Made by a program: the position numbers and the translations under genes. From Armatimonadota bacterium (GTDB lineage Bacteria; Armatimonadota; Armatimonadia; Armatimonadales; Capsulimonadaceae): DNA of 64,000 bases. Under the pieces are notes generated by a model. It was given only the letters and a program-made list of their open reading frames with translations. It was not told where the DNA came from and did no database searches. Shown here in pieces: positions 10,274 through 19,933 of the stretch. Numbering within the stretch: the stretch's first letter is position 1; each line of letters starts with the position of its first letter. Location of the stretch: positions 1 through 64,000 of the forward strand of contig JAFAZD010000289.1 in assembly GCA_019239955.1 (NCBI GenBank). The letters are read 5' to 3'.

Positions 10274-12244
10274 ATGAACAACGACTTGAATCAGTCCCCG
10301 GACATCTACGCGGTGCAGACGCGGGCGGTGGGGCCGCCAGGCGAGCTGCCGCTCACGCCGGAGATGCTGCTGACGCGGCCCAGTGGGGACATCTTTGCCC
10401 TCAGCCAGAACGCCGGCATGGGCTGGGACCCCCGCAAGCTGAATCGGCGCGAGTTCCTCCTGCTCAGCACACAGGGCGGACTTCGCGCTCCCGACGGAAC
10501 GCCCATCGCCCTCGGCTACCACACCGGGCACTGGGAGGTCGGCCTGCTGGTGCGGGCGGCGGCGGAGGAGATCACCGCCCTCGGCGGCCTCCCCTTCGCC
10601 GGCTACTGCTCCGACCCCTGCGACGGGCGCAGCCAGGGGACGACGGGCATGATGGACAGCCTGCCCTACCGCAACGACGCCGCCGTCGTCTTCCGCCGCC
10701 TGATTCGCTCGCTCCCCAACCGGCGCGGCGTCCTGGGCGTGGCGACCTGCGACAAGGGCCTGCCGGCCATGATGATGGCCCTGGCCGCCATGCGCGACCT
10801 GCCCTGCGTGCTGGTCCCCGGCGGCGTGACGCTGCCGGCGGCCCATGGCGAGGACGCGGGCAAGATTCAGACCGTGGGCGCGCGCTTCGCGCACGGGCAA
10901 ATTAGTCTCAGGGACGCCGCGCAGCTGGGCTGCCGCGCCTGCGCCACGCCGGGCGGCGGCTGCCAGTTCTTCGGGACGGCGGCCACGGCGCAGGTCGTGG
11001 GGGAGGCGCTCGGCCTGGCGCTGCCGCACGCCGCCCTCGCGCCGTCGGGCCAGCCGATCTGGCTGGACATGGCCCGCCGCTCGGCCCAGGCCCTGGTGCA
11101 GTTGGACGATCAGGGGCTGCGGACCGGCGATATCCTCACGCCGCAGGCGGTCCGCAATGCCATGACGGTCCACGCGGCCTGCGGCGGCTCGACCAACCTG
11201 CTGCTGCACGTCCCCGCCATCGCCCACGCCGCCCGACTCCCGCGCCCGACCGTGGAGGACTGGCACGCGGTCAACGTCGCCACGCCGCGCCTGGTGGACG
11301 TGCTGCCCAACGGCCCCACGGACCACCCCACCGTCCGATTCTTCCTGGCAGGCGGCGTCCCGGAGGTGATGCTCCACCTGCGCGCGCTGGGGCTGCTCCA
11401 CCTGGACTGCCTGACGGTGACGGGGCGGACGCTGGGGGAGAACCTGGACGATTGGGAGCGGTCGGAGCGCCGCGTCCGGCTCCGACAGCGACTGCGCGAA
11501 CAGGACGGGGTGGACCCAGACGATGTGATCCTCTCTCCCGACCGGGCGCGGGCGCGCGGGCTGACCAGCACCGTCACCTTCCCGCGCGGCAACCTGGCCC
11601 CCGAAGGCGCGGTCATCAAGAGCACCGCCATTGACCCCAGCGTGGTGGACGCCGACGGCGTGTACCGCAAGGTCGGGCCGGCGCGCGTCTTCACCACCGA
11701 GCGCGCCGCGGTCGCCGCCCTCAAGGGGCAGGGTGACAAGCCCGTGCGGCCCGACGACGTGCTGGTGCTGATCTGTCGCGGGCCGATGGGCGCGGGGATG
11801 GAGGAGACGTATCAAGTCACCTCCGCCCTCAAGTTTTTGCCCTGGGGCAAGCATGTCGCCGTGCTCACGGACGCCCGGTTCTCCGGCGTCTCCACCGGGG
11901 CCTGCGTCGGCCACATCGGCCCGGAGGCGCTGGCCGGCGGCCCCATCGGCCGGGTGCTGGATGATGACCTGATTGAGATCGAGATTGACCGCAATCGCCT
12001 GGAAGGCCGTGTGGACCTGGTCGGCCACGGCGACGTGCGTTTCAGCGCCGAGGAGGGGGCGGCGGTGCTCGCCGCTCGCCCGCCCCGGTCCGACCTCGCC
12101 CCGGACCCGAATTTGCCGGACGACACGCGCCTCTGGGCTGCCTTGCAGGCCGTGAGCGGCGGGACGTGGGGCGGGTGCGTCTACGACGCGGAGGCCGTCA
12201 TCGCGCGGCTGGGAGGGGACATCGGTGCGCCTGTCCCTGGCTGA
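10274..12244 (+). CDS. yjhG: D-xylonate dehydratase (YjhG/YagF family, IlvD/Edd superfamily)
   Basis: 656 aa, the size of E. coli YjhG/YagF, with long stretches that I recognise from it: [93 protein letters not shown] and ALAGGPIGR. Cysteines in SDPCDGR, ATCDKG and GGGCQF are the expected Fe-S ligands. The reaction is D-xylonate to 2-keto-3-deoxy-D-xylonate (non-phosphorylative xylose route); related aldonic acids may also be used. The TPR-like gene overlaps its 3' end by 20 nt and a uronate-dehydrogenase-like SDR follows, so this is a sugar-acid operon. Confidence 0.9.
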   Translation: MNNDLNQSPDIYAVQTRAVGPPGELPLTPEMLLTRPSGDIFALSQNAGMGWDPRKLNRREFLLLSTQGGLRAPDGTPIALGYHTGHWEVGLLVRAAAEEITALGGLPFAGYCSDPCDGRSQGTTGMMDSLPYRNDAAVVFRRLIRSLPNRRGVLGVATCDKGLPAMMMALAAMRDLPCVLVPGGVTLPAAHGEDAGKIQTVGARFAHGQISLRDAAQLGCRACATPGGGCQFFGTAATAQVVGEALGLALPHAALAPSGQPIWLDMARRSAQALVQLDDQGLRTGDILTPQAVRNAMTVHAACGGSTNLLLHVPAIAHAARLPRPTVEDWHAVNVATPRLVDVLPNGPTDHPTVRFFLAGGVPEVMLHLRALGLLHLDCLTVTGRTLGENLDDWERSERRVRLRQRLREQDGVDPDDVILSPDRARARGLTSTVTFPRGNLAPEGAVIKSTAIDPSVVDADGVYRKVGPARVFTTERAAVAALKGQGDKPVRPDDVLVLICRGPMGAGMEETYQVTSALKFLPWGKHVAVLTDARFSGVSTGACVGHIGPEALAGGPIGRVLDDDLIEIEIDRNRLEGRVDLVGHGDVRFSAEEGAAVLAARPPRSDLAPDPNLPDDTRLWAALQAVSGGTWGGCVYDAEAVIARLGGDIGAPVPG

Positions 12245-13310
12245 GATTCTGGACGAACACAGACGACAGTTTGAGGCGGACCCCTCGACCGCTGACAGGT
12301 CGCTGCTGGAGTCCGCCAAGCGGACCCTCCGCACCCAACTACGGAGGAGCCCCTGGACCTCACAACTCGTTCATGGGGGATACGATCTCTATTTCCGCCT
12401 GGGCGACAAGCAGGCCATCGTGGATATGCTGTCACGATACCTGATGCAGCCGCTTCAGGTCGAGGAGGAGGCCTGGGCGCGGTGGGAGGTTGTTGACAAT
12501 CTAGCCATGCTCAACCGTTCAGAGGGAACGGAGTCGTGCCGGATGGTTGTGGGCAAGCACAAGGAATTCTTGGCGTGGTCCCGGAGGCACTTGCCGCATG
12601 ATCGCCTGCTCTGGGTAATGGGGGACGGCACACAGGCCATCTGCTGGATAGTCGCCGGACAGGGGGAAGAGTGGCTTCAAGTCTTTGAGGAGGTCGTGGC
12701 CGACATCACTCCCACCGAGGTGAACCGCTATGACCGCTTTCTTTATCTGCGAACCGCCGGTGGGGTACTCAGTGAAATGGGACGGCGGAACGAGGCGCTG
12801 CGGGTTGCACAAAGAATTCGGGACCTCTGCCGCGAGGACACCCGCTGGGAGCGCGCCCCGGCCATGGAAGTCGAGTCCTTTGCCCTGGAGATGAAGATTC
12901 ACCGGAAGCGCCAGGACGTCGCTGAGGTCCGTCGCATCGGTCTGGAGGCGACCGCCCTTTTGGAAGACATGGAGCGCGACGCCCCTGCCACCAGCCAGAC
13001 CCAGAGGCAGCGGATGAGAACACTCTACCATAATGCCGCAGCGCCTTTGTACTTCGCCCAGCAATACGATTTGGCCGTGCCTCTGTTTCGCCGCGCCATC
13101 GAACTGGGAATCCGCGAAGAGTGGACCTTCCTGTGGCTGGCCGCGTCACTTTGGGCGATGACCGGAGACCGCGTCCAGGTGCTGGCTCTTCTGGAGAGGG
13201 CTGCTCCGCTCAACTGCGGCGGCAATTTGCGTCGCTGGGTGTTGCCGGAGTTCGCGGATGTCGCCACCGACCCGGATTTCCTGAAGGCTGCCGGCAAGCC
13301 GCAACAGTAG
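12225..13310 (+). CDS. TPR-like helical repeat protein of unknown function
   Basis: 361-aa soluble protein rich in alternating amphipathic helices ([47 protein letters not shown]-type), consistent with degenerate tetratricopeptide repeats over residues 120-340. It has no catalytic motif, signal peptide or membrane segment. The start is GTG 12225, 7 nt after GGGAGGGG; it lies inside the xylonate dehydratase gene (20-nt overlap), implying translational coupling. A scaffold or regulatory role in the sugar-acid operon is possible but not shown. Confidence 0.65.
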   Translation: MRLSLAEILDEHRRQFEADPSTADRSLLESAKRTLRTQLRRSPWTSQLVHGGYDLYFRLGDKQAIVDMLSRYLMQPLQVEEEAWARWEVVDNLAMLNRSEGTESCRMVVGKHKEFLAWSRRHLPHDRLLWVMGDGTQAICWIVAGQGEEWLQVFEEVVADITPTEVNRYDRFLYLRTAGGVLSEMGRRNEALRVAQRIRDLCREDTRWERAPAMEVESFALEMKIHRKRQDVAEVRRIGLEATALLEDMERDAPATSQTQRQRMRTLYHNAAAPLYFAQQYDLAVPLFRRAIELGIREEWTFLWLAASLWAMTGDRVQVLALLERAAPLNCGGNLRRWVLPEFADVATDPDFLKAAGKPQQ

Positions 13311-13313
13311 GGG

Positions 13314-14045
13314 ATGATGAGGAAACTGAACGTACTGATGACCGGCGTTCACGGACGGCTGGGGCCGCATCTGGTGCCACCATTCCGCGAGAGGTATGCG
13401 TTGCGGACCCTGGACCGGCAAGAGTCGCCGGACGACCCGCACTGCGTCCTGAGCGACTTGCAGGACCGGGACGTGCTGCGGCGGGCGATGGCGGGCGTCG
13501 ACGTGGTGGTGCATCTGGCGGCCACGTCGGACGAGGCCCCCTTCGTGGAGAACCTGGTCCCCAACAACGTCGTGGGCGTCTACAACGTTTTCGAGGCCGC
13601 CCATGAGGCGGGCGTGCGCCGCATCGTCTTCGCCAGCTCCGTCCATGCCGTCACGGCCTCGGGCCCCGACCCCCCGGTCCGCGTCAGCGATCCGCCCCGC
13701 CCGATAACGACCTACGGCGTCACCAAGGTCTTCGGCGAGACGCTGGGCCGCTACTACCACGACCGGCGCGGGATGGAGTTCGTCGGGATTCGGATCGGGG
13801 CTTTCCAGCCCTACGACAGCGCGCTGCTGCGGCAGAAGCCGCTCATGCGGGACCTGTGGCTCAGCCCCCGCGACGCGGCCCGGCTGTTCGTCCGGGCCGT
13901 TGAGACGCCGCAAGTCGGCTACGCCCTCGTCTTCGGCACCTCCCGCACGTCGCTGGAACGCCTGAGCCTGCAGGAAGCGCGGGAAGTGTTGGGGTATGAG
14001 CCGGAGGATGACGTTGCCGCGCTCAACCTCCCCGAGCCCGAGTGA
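13314..14045 (+). CDS. NAD-dependent epimerase/dehydratase, uronate-dehydrogenase-like
   Basis: 243-aa extended SDR. The NAD-binding Rossmann motif is VLMTGVHGRLGPHL (about 7-20), the acidic adenine-contacting block is SDLQDRDVL, the catalytic Ser block is FASSVHAV, and the YxxxK is in TTYGVTKVFGE (about 140-150). The short length and the G-x-H-G-R-L-G form resemble uronate dehydrogenases, which oxidise D-galacturonate or D-glucuronate to the lactone. That fits a sugar-acid operon with D-xylonate dehydratase, but other SDR epimerases are possible. Its stop overlaps the convergent TIM-barrel gene by 23 nt. Confidence 0.65.
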   Translation: MMRKLNVLMTGVHGRLGPHLVPPFRERYALRTLDRQESPDDPHCVLSDLQDRDVLRRAMAGVDVVVHLAATSDEAPFVENLVPNNVVGVYNVFEAAHEAGVRRIVFASSVHAVTASGPDPPVRVSDPPRPITTYGVTKVFGETLGRYYHDRRGMEFVGIRIGAFQPYDSALLRQKPLMRDLWLSPRDAARLFVRAVETPQVGYALVFGTSRTSLERLSLQEAREVLGYEPEDDVAALNLPEPE

Positions 14046-15039
14046 GGCCCTGAAAATAGGCCACGCTGCGGCGGAGCACGTCCCACTCCTCGGCGGCGAC
14101 CGTGGCCGAGTCCGCGCCCCGCTCCCACGCGCTGGAGTAGGGTTCGTCCTGCGGACGGCCCTTCTCCCAGAGGAGGCACAGGGCCGGTAGGAACTGGGTC
14201 GTCGTGGTTGGGGGATAGCACGCCCACCAGTCCGGCTCCAGCAGCGGGATGGTGCGGGTCGCCTGCGCCCCGATCTCGATTCCCGGCAGGACATCATGGC
14301 CGTTCCGCCTGATGATGCCCAGAATGGCCGGGAAGTCAATCACACCGTCGCCCGCGGCGCAGCGGACCAGCCGGTAGCCCTCCGGCGCGAAGTGGAGCGT
14401 GTAGTCCTTCAGGTGGACGTGCCGGATCAGGGGCGCGATACGGCGCGCGTACTCGACCGGGTCCTCGGCGACCGCCAGCGGATTCCCCGTGTCCAGCGTC
14501 ACGCCGTAGGCCGGACTGTGCCCGGTCATCTCGGCCAGGCGCAGCAGGTCGTCACTGGTGGCGTCCTGGTGGTTCTCCATCGCCAGGCACAACCCGTGGT
14601 CCTCCGCGAACGGGAGGACTTCCCGCAGGCGCTCCGCACTGCGCTGCAGGTGCGCCTCCCAGCCGTCGGCCAGCGCGCGCCGGTCGCCGCAGAGGACGCG
14701 GCTGAGCATCACGCGGACGACCCGCGCCCCCAGCGCCGCGGCGGCTTGCAGGTACGCGCGTATCTCGCCCGCCTCGGCCGCCGCCAGCACCCCGAAATCC
14801 AGGACGACGCGCAGGCCGCGCGCCGCCAGCGCCTCGCCGAAAGCCTCCGGGGGCAGCGTCTCCGGCGACGGCAGCCCTAGTTCGACCCCGGCCAAGCCCA
14901 TCCCCATCGCCGCATCCAGCAGGCCTGGTATGCCCAGCGGCTCGCCCACTCTCTCGCCGGCCTTCGTGGGGAGAGACCCCATGACGTGTGGGATTCCGTG
15001 TACGGTCAGGGCCATATTGAGTCGTGCGCTGTTGCTCAT
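14023..15039 (-). CDS. Sugar phosphate isomerase/epimerase-like TIM barrel (AP endonuclease 2 fold)
   Basis: 338 aa. It has the xylose-isomerase-like TIM-barrel signatures: GLAGVELGLP near the N-terminus, LCLAMENHQDATSDDLL (metal-ligand Glu/His strand, about 155-171), GVTLDTGNPLAV, IRHVHLKDYTL (metal His/Asp) and GIEIGAQ (metal Glu). Substrate unknown; such proteins act on inositols, tagatose/fructose epimers, hydroxypyruvate and similar. It overlaps the converging SDR gene by 23 nt. No signal peptide, so cytoplasmic. Confidence 0.75.
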   Translation of the reverse strand: MSNSARLNMALTVHGIPHVMGSLPTKAGERVGEPLGIPGLLDAAMGMGLAGVELGLPSPETLPPEAFGEALAARGLRVVLDFGVLAAAEAGEIRAYLQAAAALGARVVRVMLSRVLCGDRRALADGWEAHLQRSAERLREVLPFAEDHGLCLAMENHQDATSDDLLRLAEMTGHSPAYGVTLDTGNPLAVAEDPVEYARRIAPLIRHVHLKDYTLHFAPEGYRLVRCAAGDGVIDFPAILGIIRRNGHDVLPGIEIGAQATRTIPLLEPDWWACYPPTTTTQFLPALCLLWEKGRPQDEPYSSAWERGADSATVAAEEWDVLRRSVAYFQGLTRARGG

Positions 15040-15085
15040 CTCCTTTGACCTTCTGGGACCGGCGAAATTTCGATGTGGTCAGCGC

Positions 15086-15619
15086 TCACGAGCATGAGAA
15101 AAAACTAACCTGGCAAGAAAAGTGAGGGAACATACAAGGGGTGATGCTCCCGCGGAGCCATTCCACAAGAAACTCCGTCATACTCAAGGAAAAACGTTCA
15201 TATTCAATGAACTTGCTGTCATAGACGATTGTTGTCCATCTGTCCGGCTCGTTCTCGGTTAACCAGCACAATGTGTCCCCATTATCAGTTCTCCCCCACG
15301 ATAGGAGTCCTCCAGCAACCGGCCAGGTAGCAAAGGGGCACTCATGAGGTGTGCTCAGTCGGCACTCCTCATAAGCCTCCAGAAGAAGCCGCTGAAACCG
15401 AAAAAAGCTCAGTGTCGCGGAAAATGGGTTCAGTGGCCAGAGGAAGCTGAAATCCTCCGGGCCAAAATACCCGGTTCCATAGGTGTCGATGTAAGACTTG
15501 TAATCGTTCGGTAACTGAGTATCAAGCCTATGTTCAGTGCGTTGCCAAGACGCTTCCTCTCCTACTTCTAGCGGAGCAACTGGCGGCGGTATCAATTGTT
15601 TCAGTGCTTCTATGGACAT
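15086..15619 (-). CDS. SMI1/KNR4 (SUKH) family protein
   Basis: 177 aa with the SUKH fold pattern: LDTQLPNDYKSYIDTYGTGYFGPEDFSFLWPLNPF (about 32-66), LLSWGRTDNGDTLCWLTENEPDRWTTIVYDSKF (about 103-135) and a closing SMTEFLVEWLRG. SUKH proteins commonly serve as immunity proteins against contact-dependent or polymorphic toxins; no toxin is adjacent, so it may be an orphan. It is strikingly less GC-rich than flanking genes, suggesting acquisition. The start region has a 10-bp tandem repeat (GAGTATGTCC twice on the coding strand), giving two out-of-frame ATGs; the second, at 15619, opens this frame. Confidence 0.8.
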   Translation of the reverse strand: MSIEALKQLIPPPVAPLEVGEEASWQRTEHRLDTQLPNDYKSYIDTYGTGYFGPEDFSFLWPLNPFSATLSFFRFQRLLLEAYEECRLSTPHECPFATWPVAGGLLSWGRTDNGDTLCWLTENEPDRWTTIVYDSKFIEYERFSLSMTEFLVEWLRGSITPCMFPHFSCQVSFFSCS

Positions 15620-15729
15620 ACTCGGACATACTCAATGGAGACACCGACTCGTTCGTGGGTAAAGGCGGCTCGAAGTTAACGTCAACCCTGGCCCCCGGAA
15701 CAAGGCTCTGCCCCGCGATGCCGCCCGCT

Positions 15730-16056
15730 TTATCCCTCGTCGGAGGGATTGAAAATGCGCTCAATGTCCCTCGCGCCATGCAACACGCGCACGATCTCCA
15801 GCCGCGTCTCGGTCGCCATGTAGAAGATCAGGTACTTGGCGAACTTGGGAACCGGCCACATCCGCAAACCCGGCAACTCCGGGTTGCCGTAGTTGCGCAC
15901 AACTCCCATGCCCGGCATGAGCGCCAGTTTCCTGAAGGTGGCCTCGGTCGCGGCCAGAAAACGGTCTGAAGCGTCAAAGCCGCCGTGTTCGGCGATGTGA
16001 TCGGCGGCGTCCATCAGGTCGCGTTTGGCCTCGGGCCTTCGGATGATCTCACGCAT
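15730..16056 (-). CDS. parE: ParE/RelE-superfamily toxin
   Basis: 108 aa. The N-terminal helix pair IIRRPEAKRDLMDAADHIAEHGG and the C-terminal FAKYLIFYMATETRLEIVRVLHGARDIERIF are the hallmarks of ParE-type toxins, which poison gyrase; RelE-type mRNA interferases share the fold. It overlaps the upstream antitoxin gene by 8 nt on the same strand, the usual antitoxin-first layout. Full length and apparently intact. Confidence 0.85.
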   Translation of the reverse strand: MREIIRRPEAKRDLMDAADHIAEHGGFDASDRFLAATEATFRKLALMPGMGVVRNYGNPELPGLRMWPVPKFAKYLIFYMATETRLEIVRVLHGARDIERIFNPSDEG

Positions 16057-16360
16057 CGCTCGCGGGGATTCCTTTGCGGCGGGCGGCGCGATCCCGCACC
16101 TCCTGGCGGATGTCCTGCCAGTCCTGAGCGGTCATGGGGGTGGCCGGGCCGCTGCGGATGCCTTCCAGCAAGAGCTGCTCCAGGTGGGCGGCGTCGCGGA
16201 TCGTGTTGGGGGGGGCGGGCAGATCGGCGGTGAAGTCTTCTTCCTCGGTCTCCGGCTCAACGATGACGCGAAGTCTCTGACCGGCGAACGCGCCCTCTTG
16301 AAGCAGGGCCGTGATTTCCTCGCTCGTCCCTTCAATGATCTGGGCTTGTGCGACTTGCAT
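16049..16360 (-). CDS. Antitoxin partner of ParE-like toxin
   Basis: 103 aa, acidic. The C-terminal half carries PMTAQDWQDIRQEVRDRAARRKG, a toxin-binding-type helix seen in ParD-like antitoxins; the N-terminal half (MQVAQAQIIEGTSEEITALLQ, LRVIVEP) may be a small beta/helix dimerisation part. I place the start at ATG 16360, which has GGAG six bases upstream, rather than the in-frame ATG at 16372. First gene of the toxin-antitoxin pair; it likely autoregulates its promoter together with the toxin. The DNA-binding fold was not identified with confidence. Confidence 0.7.
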   Translation of the reverse strand: MQVAQAQIIEGTSEEITALLQEGAFAGQRLRVIVEPETEEEDFTADLPAPPNTIRDAAHLEQLLLEGIRSGPATPMTAQDWQDIRQEVRDRAARRKGIPASDA

Positions 16361-16419
16361 ACTGTTCTCCATCTATCTGTTGCCTTTAGTGTAGCACAGA
16401 TCGGCCCCGAAAGCGCGCG

Positions 16420-17226
16420 TCAGGCCCGGCGGCGCACGCGGCCGCCGTTGGAGGGGTGCGGGTGAGTCACCATGGCGATCGCAAAACGGGTGGCGTAGCC
16501 TACCCCACTGGCGGCGGGTTGCGGGTCCAGCGTCATGATCCGGCCCACCCGCGTGCCGTCGGGCAAAGTCCCCCGATAGACTTGGTCCCCTTGATTATGC
16601 ATCTCGTCTGCGGGGCGGGGCCGGTATGGCTCGTTCTTGTATAGGCGGTCGGCCAGATCATCCGGGACGAAGAACTGCGAGGTGAAGGTCGCCGGGGTCG
16701 TCCCGTCGCGCAGGTAGCGCACCTTGAAGTGAATGTGGGTCGTGCGGCCGTGATACCAGCCGGGGAAGATGGTGTGGAACGTGACCCGCCCATGCCCATC
16801 GGTCGTCTGATAGCCGCGCAGCCAGTTCTCGCCCTTGGTGTCCTCCGGGTTGAGGCCGCGCGGTTCATCCGAGTACACGCCCAATGCGTCCACATGCCAG
16901 ACGTCCACCTGTGCGCCCGGCAGGGGGACGAAATGCTCTCTGGTTGCGCTGGCGTAGAGGGTCAGGTCCAGGCGCAGGGGGATCGCGTCCGTGATGGAAG
17001 GCCGACGACTGCCGGCGCGCAGGTCGGAGCGCTGGAGCCGCTCATTGACGTAGAACGGCCCCTGGGTGAGCGAGGGGGAGGCGACGAGATGCACCTCCGG
17101 CCCCCTCCCCTCGGCGGCGGTAAGCCAGCCGCCGCTCGTGGCGATCACCAGCCCCGCCCGTCCCGCGACGGCGAGCGCCTGCCGGCGGGTGAACAGGCGG
17201 CCGATGAATTGGTCATCTTGGTCCAT
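16420..17226 (-). CDS. Intradiol ring-cleavage dioxygenase-like protein, Tat-exported
   Basis: 268 aa. A twin-arginine signal (FTRRQALAVAGRAGLVIA) opens the protein. The domain follows the intradiol dioxygenase beta-sandwich: GPFYV, ALGVYSDE, WLRGYQTTDGHGRVTFHTIFPGWYHGRTTHIHFKV (about 135-170), which contains the Fe-ligand Tyr and the two His of HIHFKV. Classical members cleave catechols between the hydroxyls; exported members are poorly known and may act on lignin-type aromatics. I prefer ATG 17226 to 17262 because it gives a normal Tat n-region. It is divergently transcribed from a paralogue at 17366. Confidence 0.75.
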   Translation of the reverse strand: MDQDDQFIGRLFTRRQALAVAGRAGLVIATSGGWLTAAEGRGPEVHLVASPSLTQGPFYVNERLQRSDLRAGSRRPSITDAIPLRLDLTLYASATREHFVPLPGAQVDVWHVDALGVYSDEPRGLNPEDTKGENWLRGYQTTDGHGRVTFHTIFPGWYHGRTTHIHFKVRYLRDGTTPATFTSQFFVPDDLADRLYKNEPYRPRPADEMHNQGDQVYRGTLPDGTRVGRIMTLDPQPAASGVGYATRFAIAMVTHPHPSNGGRVRRRA

Positions 17227-17365
17227 GGGAGACAGTCTATCGGCCGCGCGTGAAAAAGGCATGAAGAATTAACCCACGCACGGCGTTTTCATCGAATTTT
17301 CATGATTGCCCGATATGATAGGAGCATATCGGAAGCGCGCTGCGCTGCGTGCAGGGGAGACTGCG

Positions 17366-18274
17366 ATGGCTGACAACGAGACTTTGGAGCGGCGAACGAC
17401 CCGCCGCGACGTCCTCCTTCTGGGGGCCAGCGGACTGGTGACGCTGGTGGGCTTCGGGTGCCGACGGGCGGGGGCGGTCGTCGCGGCCCATCCGTCCGTG
17501 CCCCTGTCCACGCCCGCGTTGGAGGAAGGCCCGTTCTGGGTGGGCGAGACCGGGGCGGCATTCCACCGCTCCGATCTGCGGGCGAACCTGGACGGCACCA
17601 ACGTCCAGAGCGGCCTGCCGCTGCACCTGGAGATGACCGTCTCACACGTGCGCCACGGCGTCGTCACCCCGCTGCCCAACGCCTTCGTCTACCTCTGGAG
17701 CGTCAACGCCCTGGGGGTGTATTCAGATGAGGCGCAGGAGCGGACGGCGCGCGAGACCTACCTGCGCGGCTACCAGGTGACGGACGCGCGCGGGCGCGTC
17801 CGGTTCCTGACGCTCTACCCCGGCTGGTACGGCGGCCGGACCGTCCACATCCACGCGCGGGTCCGCACCTACCCCCAAAACGACCCCGCCCGCCAGCCCT
17901 CGTCCGACTTCGAGACCCAGCTGTTCTTTGACGACGCCGTCACGGACCATGTGCTGCGGACGGTCAGCCCGTACAACCAGCGGCGCGGCCGCGACACCAC
18001 CAATCGCACAGATCACGTGTACATAGGCGCGGCGCTTGACGGTACACGCGCGCGGGACAGCGGCGCGCTCACGACGCTGCACGTGGCCGAGGACGGCGGG
18101 CACGCCCGTGCATCCTTCCACATGGTCCTGGACCTGTCCAAGCACGCCCGTCCGGGGATGCCCCCCGGCGGCTTCGGTGGCCCCCCACCCGGCCCTCCGC
18201 CGGGGGGCTTTGGCGGTCCGCCGCCCGGCCCACCACCCGATGGCTTCGGCGGTCCGCCGCCCCCCGGTGACTAG
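17366..18274 (+). CDS. Intradiol ring-cleavage dioxygenase-like protein with Gly/Pro-rich tail
   Basis: 302 aa. Tat-like N-terminus (TTRRDVLLLGASGLVTLVGFGC; the Cys could make it a lipoprotein). The core has EEGPFWVGE, YLRGYQVTDARGRVRFLTLYPGWYGGRTVHIHARV with the Tyr and His..His iron ligands, and a longer C-terminal part than its neighbour. The end (about 265-302) is a low-complexity GGFGGPPPGPPP repeat, three units, probably disordered or surface-interacting. ATG 17366 follows GGGGAGA. Its stop overlaps the converging SDR by 4 nt. The two paralogues share a 139-bp divergent intergenic region and could be co-regulated. Confidence 0.75.
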   Translation: MADNETLERRTTRRDVLLLGASGLVTLVGFGCRRAGAVVAAHPSVPLSTPALEEGPFWVGETGAAFHRSDLRANLDGTNVQSGLPLHLEMTVSHVRHGVVTPLPNAFVYLWSVNALGVYSDEAQERTARETYLRGYQVTDARGRVRFLTLYPGWYGGRTVHIHARVRTYPQNDPARQPSSDFETQLFFDDAVTDHVLRTVSPYNQRRGRDTTNRTDHVYIGAALDGTRARDSGALTTLHVAEDGGHARASFHMVLDLSKHARPGMPPGGFGGPPPGPPPGGFGGPPPGPPPDGFGGPPPPGD

Positions 18275-19092
18275 GTGGGATAAAGGCTCATCCCGCCGTC
18301 CACGCACAACACTTGTCCGCTGACGAACCGCGCCCCGTCCCCGGCTAGGAAGGCCACGGCATCGGCGACCTCGGCTGGGGTGCCGTAGCGCTCCAGCGGC
18401 ACCGACTCGTCCCGCATCTCCGGCCGGGTGGGGCGCGTCGCCAGAAAGCGGGCGGTCATGGTGGGGCCGGGGCTGAGGGCGTTGACACGAACGCCGTGGG
18501 GCCGCAGGTCCTTGGCCAGACAGCGCGTGAACTCCACGATGCCGGCCTTTGCTACCGCGTAGGCGACCCCGTCGGCGACGCCTATGTGGGCGGCGACGGA
18601 GGCGATGTTGATGACGGACCCCGCGCGCCGGGCGATCATGCCGGGGCAGACGGCGCGGCAGACCAGCATCGTGCCGATCAGGTTGCGGTCCAGGATGGCG
18701 CGGACATCCTCCAGGGGAATGCCGAGCGCAGTGTTGGGCCGGGGCTTGCCGCCGCGCGCCGCGATGTCGCCGCCCGCGCAGTTGACCAGGATGCCGATCG
18801 GCCCCAGCGCCGCCTCCGCCTGCCCGATCAGCGTCCGCACCGCCGCCTCATTGGCGATGTCTCCGGTGACGGCGACGGTCCGGCCCCCGTGCCGGGCGAT
18901 CTCCTCGGCGACCGCCTGAAGAGTGGTCGCCTCGCCGAACTCGGCGGGAGCGTCCTCGGAGATGTCGTGGACGGCGACCGCCGCGCCCAGCGCCGCCAGC
19001 CGGTCGGCGATGGTCCGCCCCAGCCCGCGCCCCGATCCCGTCACCAGGGCGGTTCGCCCCGTCAATGGCCCGTCCATGTCTGTTATACTCAT
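18271..19092 (-). CDS. SDR-family oxidoreductase (likely L-fucose or keto-deoxy-fuconate pathway)
   Basis: 273-aa classical [12 protein letters not shown] (TGxxxGxG cofactor motif, about 15-23), NCAGG, catalytic Ser in IASVAAH and Y-x3-K in YAVAKAG (about 160-167), followed by SPGP and the C-terminal [11 protein letters not shown]. It overlaps the preceding SDR by ATGA and lies downstream of L-fuconate dehydratase, so a role in L-fucose oxidation (fucose dehydrogenase or 2-keto-3-deoxy-L-fuconate dehydrogenase) is likely. Sequence alone does not fix the substrate. Confidence 0.75.
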   Translation of the reverse strand: MSITDMDGPLTGRTALVTGSGRGLGRTIADRLAALGAAVAVHDISEDAPAEFGEATTLQAVAEEIARHGGRTVAVTGDIANEAAVRTLIGQAEAALGPIGILVNCAGGDIAARGGKPRPNTALGIPLEDVRAILDRNLIGTMLVCRAVCPGMIARRAGSVINIASVAAHIGVADGVAYAVAKAGIVEFTRCLAKDLRPHGVRVNALSPGPTMTARFLATRPTRPEMRDESVPLERYGTPAEVADAVAFLAGDGARFVSGQVLCVDGGMSLYPT

Positions 19093-19868
19093 TGCGCCGT
19101 CCACCCGCCGTCAATAAAGAGGGGGCTGCCTGTGATGAAAGAGGCGGCGTCCGAGGCCAAAAAAACCGCCGCGCCCGCGATCTCGTGCAGCTCGCCCCAG
19201 CGCCCCATCGGAATCTTGGAGACGAACGCCTGGTATTTGGCCGGGTCATTGAGCAGCGGCAGGTTCATGGCGGTGGCAAACGGCCCCGGACAGATCGCGT
19301 TCACCGTCACCCCCTGCGCCGCCCACTCCAGGGCCAGCACCCGCGTCAGGTTCAGCAGCCCGGCCTTGGCCGAGGCGTAGGGCGCCCGGCCCGGCAGCGC
19401 GATCACGGACAGCATGGACCCCATGTTGATGACGCGCCCCCAGCCGCGCGCGCACATGCCCGGCCCGAACGCGCGGGCGCAAAGAAACGGGGCCTTGAGG
19501 TTGACGGCAATTACCGTGTCCCAGTCCGCCTCGGCCAATTCCGCCGCCGCGCCCCGCACGTTGACGCCCGCGTTGTTGATCAGGATATCTATGGGACCCA
19601 GCGCCGCCTCCGCCTCCGCCGCCAGCCGCGTCACCTCGTCGCTGTGAGATACGTCCGCCGCAAGCGCGACGACGCGCCGCCCGGTCTCCCGCCCGATCTC
19701 GTCCGCGGCCCGCTCGCAGTCCGACAGCGTCCGCCCGGCGATGGCGAGGTCCGCGCCGGCCTGGGCCAGCGCCGTCGCCATGACCCGCCCCAGCCCCTTA
19801 GCGCCGCCCGTCACCAGCGCCCGCCGCCCATCCAGCCGGAAGAACTCCAGCACACTCTTTTCGGCCAT
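19089..19868 (-). CDS. SDR-family oxidoreductase, second of pair beside L-fuconate dehydratase
   Basis: 259-aa classical SDR with TGGAKGLGR (about 19-27), NNAGVN, catalytic Ser in NMGSML, Y-x3-K in YASAKAG and [10 protein letters not shown] at the C-terminus. I start at ATG 19868; the longer frame upstream runs into the FucD coding region and has no ribosome-binding site. Located between fucD and the other SDR in an apparent operon; candidate reactions are as for its neighbour. Gluconate 5-dehydrogenase-type SDRs look similar. Confidence 0.75.
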   Translation of the reverse strand: MAEKSVLEFFRLDGRRALVTGGAKGLGRVMATALAQAGADLAIAGRTLSDCERAADEIGRETGRRVVALAADVSHSDEVTRLAAEAEAALGPIDILINNAGVNVRGAAAELAEADWDTVIAVNLKAPFLCARAFGPGMCARGWGRVINMGSMLSVIALPGRAPYASAKAGLLNLTRVLALEWAAQGVTVNAICPGPFATAMNLPLLNDPAKYQAFVSKIPMGRWGELHEIAGAAVFLASDAASFITGSPLFIDGGWTAQ

Positions 19869-19933
19869 TTTCTCCGTTCCCACGTTGCTGTCACCCCAGT
19901 TCGCCGGCCAGCCGCGAATTCCCTCCTCGACAA

